64,000 bases of DNA from Litoditis marina (Eukaryota; Nematoda; Chromadorea; Rhabditida; Rhabditidae). This document shows, piece after piece, positions 48,701 to 60,271 of the stretch. A program made the position numbers and the translations under genes. The notes beneath the pieces are model-generated. The model was not told the DNA's origin, searched no databases, and worked only from the letters and a program-made list of their open reading frames with translations. The stretch's first letter is position 1. Each line of letters opens with the position of its first letter. The DNA lies in NCBI GenBank assembly GCA_964036275.1, contig OZ038436.1:21107904-21171903 (forward strand), written 5' to 3'.

Positions 48701-50720
48701 AATGAACTAGTTGGTGCCCACTGCATGCATAGCTTTACCTGCTTAATGAACAATCGTGCTACGTTTGTAGAATGTTGGTTCCCTAGTTTGGGGAAAGGCA
48801 CGTAGGATCTCGAACATATAGTTTGTTTCAATCCTACTGAGACCCATTGGCATTGTGCCAAGATTTTCGGATGACTATTTCTCCGAGCAGACATAAGTAT
48901 TCTAAGGAATGTTTTCATTCACGTGTTTTTGAGGAACTGAACAACCTCTAAAAGAAATTTGCAGTTTTTTGAAAAACTCCAAAGTGGTGAAAAATGGTCC
49001 GGATAATTCATTGGCACGCTGCCAAGTCTCAGTAGGAATGACCGGAACTATACTCCTAGTACAATGAGTAGTCACGCGACACTCTGGTTACACGTATTAG
49101 TTCGTTAGCTTGCAATGAACAGGCGAACAACCGAAAATATTCACTTTCAACGTGATCAGTCATTTTACTTCTAGTAGATCTAAGTTCTGCTGTACGTCGT
49201 TGAAACCTATAAAATAATATAATATGTATGTAGATTGTAGAAAAAATAGAAAAGTTGTCTTTTACAGCAGTGGCGGAAGAGAAAACTGTCTCCAGTACTA
49301 GTGTTACAAACACTTTTGCATACACATCACAGAATGAAACCCAAGTTGAGTGCTGTAGATTGAAATATTTGATTTGTTGTCATTTACTACTACAGTAATT
49401 GGCACAAATTACCTACAACTATCTCGATTCACTCTTTTTAAAACTTTACTTAGGGAATTCGCTATTCTCACGGTCAAATGTGGTCGGTAGCACGCTGTAC
49501 TAAATTTTCAGCATGCTCTGTATACGAACATTTAACTTAACCTTGCGCTTGCAGGCTCCCTCATGTGCTAGGCGGAATATAAAGTTGTCAGCTCATCAAA
49601 ACCTTTCTTTTTTTGCACCACCAAGCATGTTATTTCCCAACGTGTAACACACTGAGTCAAGTTCCTTATCTAGAACAATTCTAGAAACCCTAATGTTTCA
49701 TTGACCCAAGCAGATACACAAACAAAACAATAAGAAAAGTTTAAACCCGGAAAATGCGTAATTTCTGAAATGTGTGTTGCAGTGACCTCCTCGCAGCCGA
49801 TAATCTCGTCCTCGGGTCAGACTACGCACAGCAGGTCAGCCTCGGTGGAGGAGGGAAAGAGTCTGTCCGACCTGCTCCAGCTATCAGCCGTCATTTTCGT
49901 CGTACAACTGATTCTGATACTGGTTATCATTAAAGGTTCGTCATTATTGAAAGTTTGTGCAGTAATGTCCACGAACAACCACACAAATTCTAGAATAGAC
50001 AGTTGTGTGTGTTTGATTTCGGAGTTTTTTTTGGTTTTTGAAAATTTCGAGTTCAGTGAAATCGAACTTTAAGTTTCTCTTTTACATCCCTAGTCACGCT
50101 ATCAGAAACTTTTGAAAAAAATACACTCAAAAATATATCGAACGGCTATATAACCACGCTTCACGTGGCAATTCTAGTTTCAAGTTCAGTCCGATTCGAA
50201 AAAGGTTAGCTTCCACAATTTACAAAGTTCACAAACTATATTTTATGTAACCATTTGTGTTATTCAAGGATACAAAACATTCTGCAAACGGGATCCAAAT
50301 CTCGACATGGAATTGGCTTGCGACAGACGATCGTTCCCGAGGAACAACTTATTACCTGAGGTACGTGAAAGCTACACAATGTCTCCATGAGGTTTTGAGT
50401 CGAATTTATTTTTAAATTGTTGAGTTTTATTAAAGTTTGGCCAACAGTGGTTTTCGAATTTTCCAGTTTTGAGCACTAGAAACGAAAGTTTTCGACTGGA
50501 TTGAGTTTTGAGTCTATTTCCACCAAGGACTAATCCAGGTGTCACACAGTCTAGCATTACATAATACATTGGGTCGTTCGCTGTCTTTGTTGATCAAAAA
50601 ACAAAATTTTTATGATTTTATTTGCATTTTTTTCACAAATTTCAGGCTCATTGTGATTATGTGGAAGATGACATTGAAAAAATGCAACGTCGGCTCCAAA
50701 CTCACCTAGTTAGGGAGTAG
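45712..50720 (+). CDS. Transmembrane Ly6-like (LU domain) protein
   Basis: The secure exons are 45788-45846, 46464-46553, 46951-47002, 47774-47881, 48353-48397, 49268-49354, 49783-49935, 50269-50360 and 50646-50720, all phase-consistent. The first exon is open back to an ATG at 45712, which would give 278 residues. However, ACTGCAG at 45781 could instead be an acceptor, with a true signal-peptide exon further upstream. The ectodomain has cysteines in YNC, AWC, RYRC, TKC, HSC, YYYRDC and FCNNSSC, the spacing of an LU/three-finger domain with the usual YYY..C and CN elements. After a Ser/Thr-rich stalk there is one transmembrane helix (LSAVIFVVQLILILVII) and a 55-residue cytoplasmic tail. The donor of exon 49268-49354 (TGCT before gtagat) was chosen by phase. 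The neighbouring gene at 39028 is also LU-like. Function unknown. Confidence 0.72.
47187..47684. mobile_element. 482 bp hAT-like element with 8 bp duplication
   Basis: The element 47195-47676 begins TAGGGTTGTGAAGATCGAAA and ends CGGTTAACAACCCTA. AAGCGTAC lies on both sides (47187-47194 and 47677-47684). Its subterminal regions are rich in ATCGAAAATCGAAA, and a non-coding spacer of about 200 bases lies between. It is in an intron of the transmembrane Ly6-like gene. It shares ends with the shorter MITEs at 28778 and 41000. Confidence 0.85.
48166..48275. repeat. Hairpin element copy
   Basis: The left arm is CGTTGTAGTGTGATCTC and the right arm is GGATCAAACTACAAACACAG. It lies just before exon 48353-48397 of the transmembrane Ly6-like gene. 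Confidence 0.75.
48829..49043. mobile_element. About 210 bp palindromic TTGGCA element, complete copy
   Basis: The left end TCCTACTGAGACCCATTGGC and the complement of the right end (CATTCCTACTGAGACTTGGC) agree well. The inner arms carry GTGCCAAGATTTTCGGATGA. A second copy is at 54478-54660 and a left half is at 17070-17165. Confidence 0.7.
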
Positions 50721-51500
50721 TACCTATTCAGGCACAATATAGGTTTTTTGTAATTCAAGACCATATTTCTTCACACTCTGAGAAAACTTCTAGTCATTTC
50801 TTGTCAAACTCCATATTTGGTTTCTATGTTTCATACAAGTTTTCGCTCAAACATGAGAAATTGAAAGATTTTATTGAAGCCATAGGTTAACCAATTTATT
50901 CTTTTTAAATATTTTATGATCTAGATAATATATCTGTAAGTTGTTTTTGCATTTTTCATATTCTTTAGGCGGTTTGACTTAACATCTAGACAAGTGGATA
51001 TTTGAAAGCACACTACATACTCTGAAGTTTGAGTCTATCATACGTTTTTTTTATAGTTTGACCGAAAACTGTTTCAAAAGCTCCCACTGCGTCAAACAAA
51101 CACATCTAATCAAATACAAATACTAGTCTCAAACTTCAGAATAAGCGCCTTTGTAAAGCCGCACCAAACGTGCACACTTTGGGTTTTCCACGTTTCATTG
51201 AACAGTTATTTTTTCAACGCAGTACGTGTTATTTAGAGTTTTAATTCGTCTTTGTAATTTTAATGCTGTGATTTGAACTTATTTCAGTATTCTGCAGTTA
51301 ATCATGTTTGAGAAGTATGATAGTGTTGTAATTTGTCCGGTTCAAGTTGTCATTTCTGAGTGTCATTTTCTTCATAATAACATCCGAGTATGAGTGCGGA
51401 ACACGGGTTTTATTTCGTTGCTCATTTCTGCTTTTTGTCAACAAATGAAGCTTTGGCTCGTTTCGATTTCTTTTACTTTTTTTTTCGGTAACTAAAGCAG

Positions 51501-51575
51501 AGTTGTAGTTTGATCAGCGATTGCAAGTGATGACGTGAACACAAGGGCACCAAACTACGAACACACCAGATCAGA
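51501..51575. repeat. Hairpin element copy
   Basis: The left arm is GAGTTGTAGTTTGATCAGCG and the right arm is GCACCAAACTACGAACACAC. Confidence 0.65.
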
Positions 51576-51624
51576 CCTACACTCTGAGAAATCACTGACT
51601 CGGCCCCCGCCGACTGAGTCGAAA

Positions 51625-51755
51625 CTGAGACGGCAACGACAATGTCGCTGCCGTGACAAATTTTACTGATGAAAATAGCCTATGTTTTGAGGAGACGCAG
51701 GCTGATAAACAACAGTTAAAACTAAGACGGCAACGACATTGTCGCGGCCGTCTCA
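51625..51755. repeat. Paired ACGGCAACGACA units
   Basis: CTGAGACGGCAACGACAATG and CTAAGACGGCAACGACATTG lie 94 bases apart. The second can fold on itself as GACGGC..GCCGTC. Confidence 0.6.
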
Positions 51756-53586
51756 CGTTTTACTCATAGCATGTACCGTTTTTGCCCATCTTTACCTGGT
51801 GGAATGGATATAAGCCACTCTGACACATACATTCTCAGCCAACTGCAAATGTCGCTTTGGCCAATACATTAGTCGTTACTTGGTTAATAGAATGATGAAT
51901 AAGCCAGGATTATTGGAAACCTTGTTAGAAATAACCAGGTTTCTTGCTAAACAGATGATATTTTTCATAGGAACCACTTTCGAACCTGCTCACAAGATTT
52001 ACGAGGATACGGTTTCATACCAAAACCGTTAAACCGAAACCCCGCTTTGATAAAGTTCTACAAAACGAAGGTTGAAGAACTAGTTCTGAGTTTTAATCGT
52101 TTTTTGATGGAACAACGCAAAAAAACGTAATTCCGTAATTGTTGCAATTCTAAACCACTTCGTTCAACCCGTATTCAATTACTGTTTTCTGTAACATAAC
52201 ATCAACCAAACTACAATCAAATGGAATGGCCACAAAAAACCTGAAAACATCAATCAGCACATTTCCATTATCCGTGATTTCTTGTGTGTTTCACACGTTA
52301 TACGTAACTATGCACTTGACTCTTTATCCAACCGGTTATTTTGGTAATCTCTGTTCAGGTTCTCAGGTTACATAAGTAGGTACCAAGCTGGTTTGGTACC
52401 CTAAACTGAATAGAAACCAATTATCCTCAAATCTAACTCGAAATTTGGTTTCCCCGTTAGTTTCAACGTTGCCCGATTCTTTAATTCAGGTTACTCCCAG
52501 AGGTAACCAAAAACGGTTAGGTTGGTTACCCCCGGAATTCGTCATGTTTTGTGATCACTACAGCGTGTCACGTTGTCGTAATTGGTTTAATGACCTTTCA
52601 CACCGAGTCTTCAAAGATGGGAGCGAAAAATGGGGGCTTTCTCTGCAGTCTGCAGGGAGTGTGCAGACGAAGACGAGAGAGCATGGAGATTGAGGAGGGT
52701 GTAGACAGCGGCATCAATGCAGCCTTCACGTGAATAGCAGTATGGGCGCCCCCCGCTCACATCATTGAAGCTGTGCGCTCTCCTTTAACCGGTTTCCATA
52801 CACAGCAAACATTCATAGATACAGTAACCTCTAGATAGTACTTCGGTTAGTACAGTACTATCTAGAGGTATACTGTATGTTAATATTTGCTGAGTCAGTT
52901 TAATAGTCAAATTAGTTTTATTTTGTCTAAGCCACTTATTTTGATTTATCGTAATTCATTGGTTTTAGTCTCGTGAAGTGAGTGATTTTGCGGTGGTTTT
53001 TTGAAATGTTTGTTGAAAATCCAAATATTTTTTCTGTAAAAACAGACTTTTGTATTTTCATTAGCTGCACTCTGTTATTGTTAAAATAGTTCTCCAATAA
53101 ATATTTTTATTGAATACAGTAAATCAACTGGGGTAATATAACTGGAATCCTGTCTCAATTTTGTATCAGCCTGGCTTCCTTTGTGCAACGGCCACAGACA
53201 TTTACGTGCACTTTGATAGAATATTTGCAATTTGCATCAACATTCGTCAGACATTTGACATTACATGAAACTCTCGGGTTTCTTTTAAAAAAAATTCGAT
53301 ACAAATTCTGCGTAGTGAACGATGAAGACATAAAACAATAGAGGGTAATTTCAACTTCTGAAATTGATTTTATTCCAATTCTACCGGTTTTAGCAATATT
53401 TATCTACCCCACTATCTATTATTACGAAATTACACAAAATAACTGGTTTTCTTCAAGCGAGATACGAGATCAATCTGTGATTTGTCCCACATATAATTAA
53501 TAATATTGAACCATACTATGTTTATTTGATCCGAATGCTTGTTTGTCATGAGAAGTTTTGGAGCTGAATATCTATGCTGAAACCCT

Positions 53587-53731
53587 AAAACATCCCGGCA
53601 TCTTCACCCCATCCTGCGTCTCCTGTTTTACCCACTATTTCGCGAGAGGCATATCTTGGCAAGGTGATAGAGAATAGAAATAGCATGTGTTTGGAGGAGA
53701 CGCAGCTTGGGATAAAAAGACCGGGATGTTC
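53587..53731. mobile_element. 145 bp inverted-repeat element
   Basis: The ends read ACATCCCGGCATCTTCACCC on the left and, as the complement of the right end, ACATCCCGGTCTTTTTATCC. Both continue into CTGCGTCTCCT. The interior is non-coding. It lies about 200 bases upstream of the aldo-keto reductase start. Confidence 0.6.
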
Positions 53732-53937
53732 AGAAATACGACTTCTGTACTTATGACTCATGTTTAGCTCACGAGTGAACTCTGTGGACGGCGAACCCAA
53801 AATCGTCTCAAGTCAAAATCATCTGATTGAGAGTGTACCACTGCGCAATACACAAATTTATGATTGATTCCATTTCGTATTTCATATTAATCAAACGTTA
53901 TGTCTTCATTTTTCCCAAAACACTTCTTTCAGACAAC

Positions 53938-56900
53938 ATGCCCAGTAGTTGTCAATTTAACTATCCGTCTACAAGTCTTTCAAACGGAGTCTCCATGCCG
54001 ATGATAGGACTTGGTCAGTTTCCTTTCCAAACTAATAAAAAAAGGTATATTTATTTCGAACGAATATAATTATTTATCAGACTTATCGCCTATACTAACT
54101 TACCCTATATATATACCCAAATACAAGTGCGCGACCGGCTAGTCTGTTTTTTGAATGTATTATATAAGCCCAGTTAACTTTTATAATACATTTTTGAATG
54201 AAGTCCAAATAAGTCCAACGAAGTCCAGTTCGGAACTAAATAGACTATAGTTCCCAAGCTAGAACAATGCCTGGAAATATGTTGCGTCCCATTGGAAACA
54301 TACTATTCTTATGATTATTGTTCGATAAGGAGAAAGCCCATACAACCATGAGCTATAAAATTATCTGATAAACCAACCAGACCTCCTGATTGTTATAGGC
54401 GGTTGTGACAGAGATAAGAAACTAGCTGAATTCATTGCGATCTTGCATGATGTATCTTATCAGCCCACAAAGCAGTTCTTTTCGTTCGCACAGAGACTTG
54501 TTGGCATTGTGCCACGATTTTCGGATGAGTACTTCCCAGAGCAGTCAAGACTTTCCCGAAAAGTTTTTCTATTTTAAGAGAAATTTTAAGTTGTTTGAAA
54601 AACTCCAACATAATGAAAACACATTGGCACGTTGCCAAATTCTCAGTCGGAATGGTGAGGACTATGACAGTTTAAATTGAAACAGCCAGAAAACAATTCA
54701 GTTTTCCCCCTGAATTGGAATTGTTTGACCAGCTGCTTTCTGTCAGAACACTTTGTCTATTTAGCCATCCGTATTGGTTCTCGCGCCTGCATGCGTCACG
54801 AGCTAGCCATAGTGTACACTGCGTTTGTTTATGCGAACGGCTCTCCTTCACGTGAAATTACGAACAACAATTGTTTTAACAAAAATTACACTTTTCAAAA
54901 ACGAAATTCAGTTGCGAAATACAGCCTGCAACACGGTATCAACTAGATGTACACAGAAGAATAAATCCCGTTTTTCTACATGGTCGCGCATCACACAACA
55001 ACTTGCCGTAGAATTTAGGGCTGCTTCTAACCTGATGACTACAGTATCTGGCGGGAGAGTAACCAAAACTGCTACTTGTTTGACGCTTTTTCGGGTAGTA
55101 ACAGGAATGAAGAGTGCCAGCTGGTATGCCAAAACCGGTATTCAACACATAAGTTCCGACACATAAACATTATTTATCACTTCATTTTGTTTAAAGAAGG
55201 ACGACTATGTGGTTCAATCCCAACGCTTCAGTCCTTTGAACTGCTATACATTTTTCAATTGCAGTTTAAAGGACCGTTGACACGAGATTGGTCCACATTA
55301 TCGTCCTTCTTTAAACGTTCCCCACATTCCTATCATCAGCCCTATCTATTTCACCCTATTAATCTATCAGTATGACCCGATAGCGTATATGATCAAGGAA
55401 CCTCCATCTATTACATGGGTGATAAGATTGTCAACTTTTGATGATGGGATAGAGTTAGATGGTAAAAGAAGTCGGAATGTTTGTGAAGAAATGAACACTT
55501 CTATTGTTATGAAATATGTGATGCAGAATAAAGGCACGTTTATAACATTTAGTAACGAACGTGGATATTAAATAGGAGTCTTGGCAGGAAAGGTATGCAA
55601 AAACCATACTCCTTATCATTCTCACGTTTTACGTGATGGTCAATATTGTAATTACGACTAGATTTACAGGAACCACCGATTCTGTAGTAACGTGAATATC
55701 AAGAAAAGTCTTGAATGAATACTTAGAGAATGAATATATTCTCTAATCAATCTCACGTATCACGTGATGGTTAGTACTGTTTTACGACTAGTTTTACAGG
55801 TACCACCCATTCTGGGGGATATTACCACGATGTCGTCATGCACGCGCTGACCAAATGTGGATATCGCATGATCGACACTGCGAGGAGATATGGGGTAGAG
55901 CAGGAACTCGGAATAGCTTGTCAGGTTAGGATTGTAAAGGAAATACAAGTGAAAATACACGAAAAGTATGGTTTCGAACGCGACGGACCGTTTAGCCTGT
56001 GACATGAATACTCAGAACAAGCGTCGTTGCAAAACAGTAAATAACTGTTTATACACCGTGGCTGTCATAGACATTGATTTTTCCCCTCGTCGTCTGACGT
56101 CTCTTCGGGGCGCAATATATCTCTAGATTTGTTGCAATACAGTTTCGACCGAACGCGAATTTGTAATTAACAGCCAATGGTCTGAGTAGTGTTTTCACCT
56201 CAGTACAGTTAATTTTCAATATCCGTTTTTTTCTGATGATTGTATTTCCCTGTATGTTTTCAGTTTGTGAATCCTAGAAAACAGCACAGAACAGAATAAA
56301 CATTTGTTCATTCTTGAAACGTCGTGAGACCCAAAAAGTCCGAAATTTGTCTTGAAATTTAATTTGCCTACCAAAGGTTTTTACTAGAAAATTTAGTCGT
56401 GTCTGGGTTATGTTAAACAATAGTACAACATGTAACCGTTTTTATAACCGATAACACATGTTTGTATCACGGCCACAAAAAAGTTACCGTTTAACAACAG
56501 TAGTTCACGTCAAAATCAAAACTATTATAAACCATGGTGTGTATTTCCAGCTGTCTGGAATTCCTCGAAGTGATCTATTCCTCTGCTCGAAACTGTGGCC
56601 AACTGACTACGGTAGAGGTGTCGGGGCAGCTTTTCGCACCTCATGTACCAAACTACAAACAGAGTACTTGGGTGAGCAAGAGCTCAACTGCTCGAATCAA
56701 TAGTTGAAGTATTTTTATTATTTATAATGTGAAACAAAGATGGGATCAAAACTACATGTTTGAATTATTTATTTAAAGCCTAGTTTTCGTTGCGAATTCA
56801 CGTTGCTCGTGAAGTACTGGATTGTTTTTAATTTAATTTTTGTCGCTTCCACATTGATTGCATGATACTGTTCTGTCTAATATATTTTCACCCCCTTTTG

Positions 56901-59113
56901 GTCGATTCCTCCTTTTGCGGCTCATCCTGAGTCGCATCTCGTCGGCTGGCTACGAACAACGGCGAGTGTAGTTAGATTGTTTACTTTATTAAAAAGAATA
57001 AAAATAGATATTTTGCTGGGCTTTTCCTTTCATGGTAATATTGGAAAAGTTCTGTCTTTCTGGTACTAAAAACTGAAAAGTAAACAAACCGTGCATAGTT
57101 CACTGAAAGCCAACGTAGATTACACCGCTTACAGAAAGGATGGAGAATCCGTTGCATGACGATTTGTACGTGTTTTATACAGTTCAGTCAATTACATAGT
57201 CACACCAGCACATAATGTGACAAACTAGTTCACGAGGTGTGTATGAGCTAGGACCATACCCAGAACGCAGACTTCGCCAATATTCTGTAGCAGTTGCATC
57301 GCACGTTGGTTTTATGTGATCTATAACAACTTTCCAGGTACACATACACATATAGTAACAAGGAAACGTTGTTTTCGTTCCAGATCTGTACATGATGCAC
57401 TTCCCGGACGTTCCCGAATCTATGGGAAAGGCACGGGAGGTCAGGGAGGACACCTGGCGGCAAATGGAACTCCTATATGAGAAAGGTATAGTACCCATCA
57501 TCCCCAGAATAACATAAAATAGTCCAATTGATTAAGCGATGCGAGGCGAGCAGTCGTTGATAACTTGGTAGATCAAACAGACGCAGGTGAGCTCGCCGAA
57601 TCCCGCCAACTCTACCAAATTGGCCGTAAGCTGTCCACAACGGTTGGACGAATCCTGGATTGCAGAATATTGATACCGTAGCAAAGCGTTACAGAAACGT
57701 CCTCTTTCAGCTGAACTAAAATCTGGTCACCACTTGACCAAGTTATAGCCTGAACCTCTGCATTAAGAGTCAGCAAATATGTGAATAAAAGTGAGCAATT
57801 GGATAAGCAGGATGGGATTAGTCTTGAAAACAGAAAAAAATGATATAACCGTGATTGCAATGAGCAAGATTTGCCATCCCTTTGTAATGTTTATGTGCTG
57901 ATGCGTTAGGTTTTCAGACCTGGTTCGTTCTATTGGTGTCAGCAATTTCACAGAAGCTGACCTGGAAGAATTACTGGAAACGTGCTCCATCGCGCCACAT
58001 GTGAACCAATGCGAATTCCATCCGTGGTTTAATCCTGTTTCTGTGAGGGAGTACTGTACCGATAACAAAATTCTTTTTACAGTGAGTTCGAAAATCGGTA
58101 CAAATTCTATGAAACACTTTTGTGGACCGATGTTGTATACAGCGGTACTGTTATTTCGATATTTACATAATCTAATCATATAACTCCTGGCGCCTGTTTC
58201 ACGCTAACGAACGTCTCACAACACCAGTGATATCATAGCTTGTACAGCTTGTATTCAACTGGCCTATGTTATCTTCGAGTAAACTAACCCATGGGCCTGT
58301 CCTTTGCAGATATTGCAACAATGGTTTTGGTTAGGCATACGGATAGTTTCAGATACAGTATAACATCTTTGTTGTCAAAAACTCAAATAACATGATTCAG
58401 GGATACTGTCCGATTGCCAAAGGGCGCTTCTTAGACGACCCGGTGTTGGACGAAATTGCCTGGCGTCACGGAAAGAGTCCCGCACAGATCTGCCTGAGAT
58501 GGTCCGTAGAACACGGGGTGCCAGTTATACCGAAAAGTGCACACAAACACCGCGTCAAGGAGAACACTGAGGTATATGGCGCGCCAAATTGTATTGAGAA
58601 TCGAACGTTCCGTTTTGTAATACGGTATGAATCTGTGAACTTCTTGTCTCTCTTACCGAAATATTGTCACATCTTGATAAGTCTGGCAAGTGTATTATAT
58701 AATCCGCAAACTCGAGTTCTCAAGACAGTATGTTACTTCAGTTTATATAGTGAATCAACTATTTTCTCGTATGCACTTGCCGCAACCTAATTGTCCGAAT
58801 GTATGAGTCAATGTCATTCCGTTTGCTCCTTTGTGGTTTATCTAACTGTTCAATGAATCAAGACTAATTCTTTCAGATTTTCGACTTCTCTCTAACTCCG
58901 AGCGACATTTTCAAACTGGAAACACTTTCCACGGTGCCGCACAAGATTGTGCAAACGTATGATCTACAGCAGAAATTCGGTCTACCGGATGGCTACAAAC
59001 TACAGGGACGAGTGTACGGTGTACCCAGATCGTTCCCAACCAGAGCTCGTACCAAATCAGTGGCTATACCCAACACTCATTTTCAGGCAAAAACTCTGCT
59101 GATGAGTCCTTGA
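53938..59113 (+). CDS. Aldo-keto reductase
   Basis: This is a cytosolic NAD(P)H-dependent oxidoreductase of the aldo-keto reductase superfamily; the carbonyl substrate is unknown. The exons 53938-54013, 55800-55924, 56551-56671, 57384-57485, 57918-58081, 58401-58571 and 58877-59113 give 331 residues, all in phase. The catalytic tetrad is complete: Asp51 and Tyr56 (IDTARRYG), Lys81 (CSKLWP) and His113 (LYMMHFP). Family motifs VRSIGVSNF (144-152), NQCEFHP (171-177) and the cofactor-binding PKSAHKHRVKEN (240-251) are present. After the FDF.L segment, the C-terminus carries about 70 residues unlike the usual short tail, and they may shape the substrate pocket. The start codon lies five bases after CTTTCAG, a likely trans-splice site. 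AATAAA is at 59585. A truncated duplicate of the start of exon 2 lies upstream of it. Confidence 0.92.
54478..54660. mobile_element. Palindromic TTGGCA element, second copy
   Basis: It shares TTGGCATTGTGCCACGATTT and CATTGGCACGTTGCCAAATT arms with the copy at 48829. It lies in intron 1 of the aldo-keto reductase gene. Confidence 0.65.
55191..55314. mobile_element. TTAA-flanked 124 bp MITE, copy 5
   Basis: TTAA at both edges encloses AGAAGGACGACTATGTGG and its complement. It lies in intron 1 of the aldo-keto reductase gene. Confidence 0.85.
55620..55700 (+). pseudogene. Truncated duplicate of the start of aldo-keto reductase exon 2
   Basis: About 63 bases repeat the intron end and first 15 bases of exon 2 (real copy at 55751-55815), including the ATTTACAG acceptor and the codons for GTT. 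Read in frame it gives GTTDSVVT and a stop, so splicing to it would truncate the protein. Confidence 0.65.
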
Positions 59114-59826
59114 TTGTTTTAGGTGTAATATCTTTGTCTTACTCACTAACGAGGAGTTTCACGTCAAAAATCCTAACACATAAGAGTAGAGTGTAATCTC
59201 TGCACTTCTGATCTGATCATTCCTTCTTCACTTCTCACGCGAGTTCTAAACTAAAATTATATTATTGATTATTTAGACACTTGTTACGAGTTTTTTGTAG
59301 TTGAAACTAACCTTCTCCACAAATGTTTGCCGAGAACTCAGTTGTTTGTCAGTTTCTACCGTATCCTTTCGGATCCTCTAAAAAGCAATAGGAACTTTTT
59401 GCAATCCCGATGATCTGCAAACAACTTGGGTTGAAATTAGACAGAACTTTTTGTAGTTCACCGCTTTTTTAAACTGTGTATTTTCTGTGTTATTTGTTGG
59501 GTTTTCATTCTTTCCGTATGAGCGGGTCAGCTTGTCAGATTTTGTCGATCTTCTATGCACGATTTCTTCCTATTTTGTTCTTGAAATAAATAATTCAGAA
59601 ATTGGAAGTTTGTACACCTTCAGCTAGGCAAACGCCATGAAGTAACATGTACGTATGTGAGAATCAGTTTTATAATTGCTTGTGCCCCAAAATCCATAAA
59701 CTCGCATTTCATTTGTGAACTGAAAAATTATCGCGAGGGGGCCGGCCTTATCAAGAATCTATAACTTGTTCATTTGTCATGTTTGTTTCAACTATAACGA
59801 TTGATCGCAAGTTGAGAAAACATCTA

Positions 59827-59910
59827 TAAGTGGCAGTTTGATCTGCTCAAGCAATTATTATTGCTAATTATGACTCATGGAATCAAACTACAAAAACAGC
59901 CGTTCGGACC
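59827..59910. repeat. Hairpin element copy
   Basis: The left arm is GTGGCAGTTTGATCTGC and the right arm is GGAATCAAACTACAAAAACA. Confidence 0.65.
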
Positions 59911-60219
59911 AACGTGTAATAGCTATTGAGCCAGTTACTTACCACATCGCTAGGACTGATAATTCAAATACGAAAAAAAAACAAAAAAAGTACAGAAAGT
60001 ACTTTATAAGAATTCATAAATAATTTCCGTTTCCAGTTTTTTTCCAAATCAACCGAAATGCGGCTGGAAGCAGAAATAAAAAAAAGTTGTTTTCTCTTCT
60101 CGATCAAGTTTTCTTCCTTTTTTATCAAACCGAACCAAGCTCGACGACGACTTCCTTGCCCGTGTTTGGCCTTCGCCTGACCGTTGTTTGTCTAACAACT
60201 GACCGGAAGTGCCCGACGA

Positions 60220-60235
60220 AATAAATAGTTAAATA
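60220..60235 (+). promoter_or_regulatory. Possible TATA box of the secreted-peptide gene
   Basis: AATAAATAGTTAAATA lies about 37 to 52 bases before the start codon in a locally AT-rich patch. Unlike its neighbours, this gene has no strong splice acceptor at its start, so conventional promoter-proximal transcription is plausible. Confidence 0.35.
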
Positions 60236-60271
60236 CACTAGCCAAGAGGTCATTTCGCCTTCGACTTCAAG

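Larger units (their letters stand above)
50721..53937. other. Intergenic DNA before the aldo-keto reductase gene
   Basis: The 3.2 kb hold no supported exon. They include a hairpin element copy (51501), paired ACGGCAACGACA repeats (51627 and 51720), a diverged GGTAACC palindrome (52320-52535), a hairpin ACCTCTAGATAGTAC at 52826-52875 and an inverted-repeat element at 53587-53731. Confidence 0.5.
59114..60271. other. Intergenic DNA after the aldo-keto reductase gene
   Basis: It contains the reductase 3' untranslated region with AATAAA at 59585, a hairpin element copy at 59827 and AT-rich sequence. A TATA-like AATAAATAGTTAAATA lies at 60220-60235, about 40 bases before the next start codon. Confidence 0.5.

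Noticed and set aside
54825..55166. 113-residue open frame in the reductase intron
   Set aside because: No domain is visible, and it overlaps open frames on the other strand of similar length, as expected by chance.
56629..56644. Match of reductase exon 3 to the hairpin element arm
   Set aside because: Only one arm is present and the codons fit the reductase alignment, so chance is more likely than an insertion.
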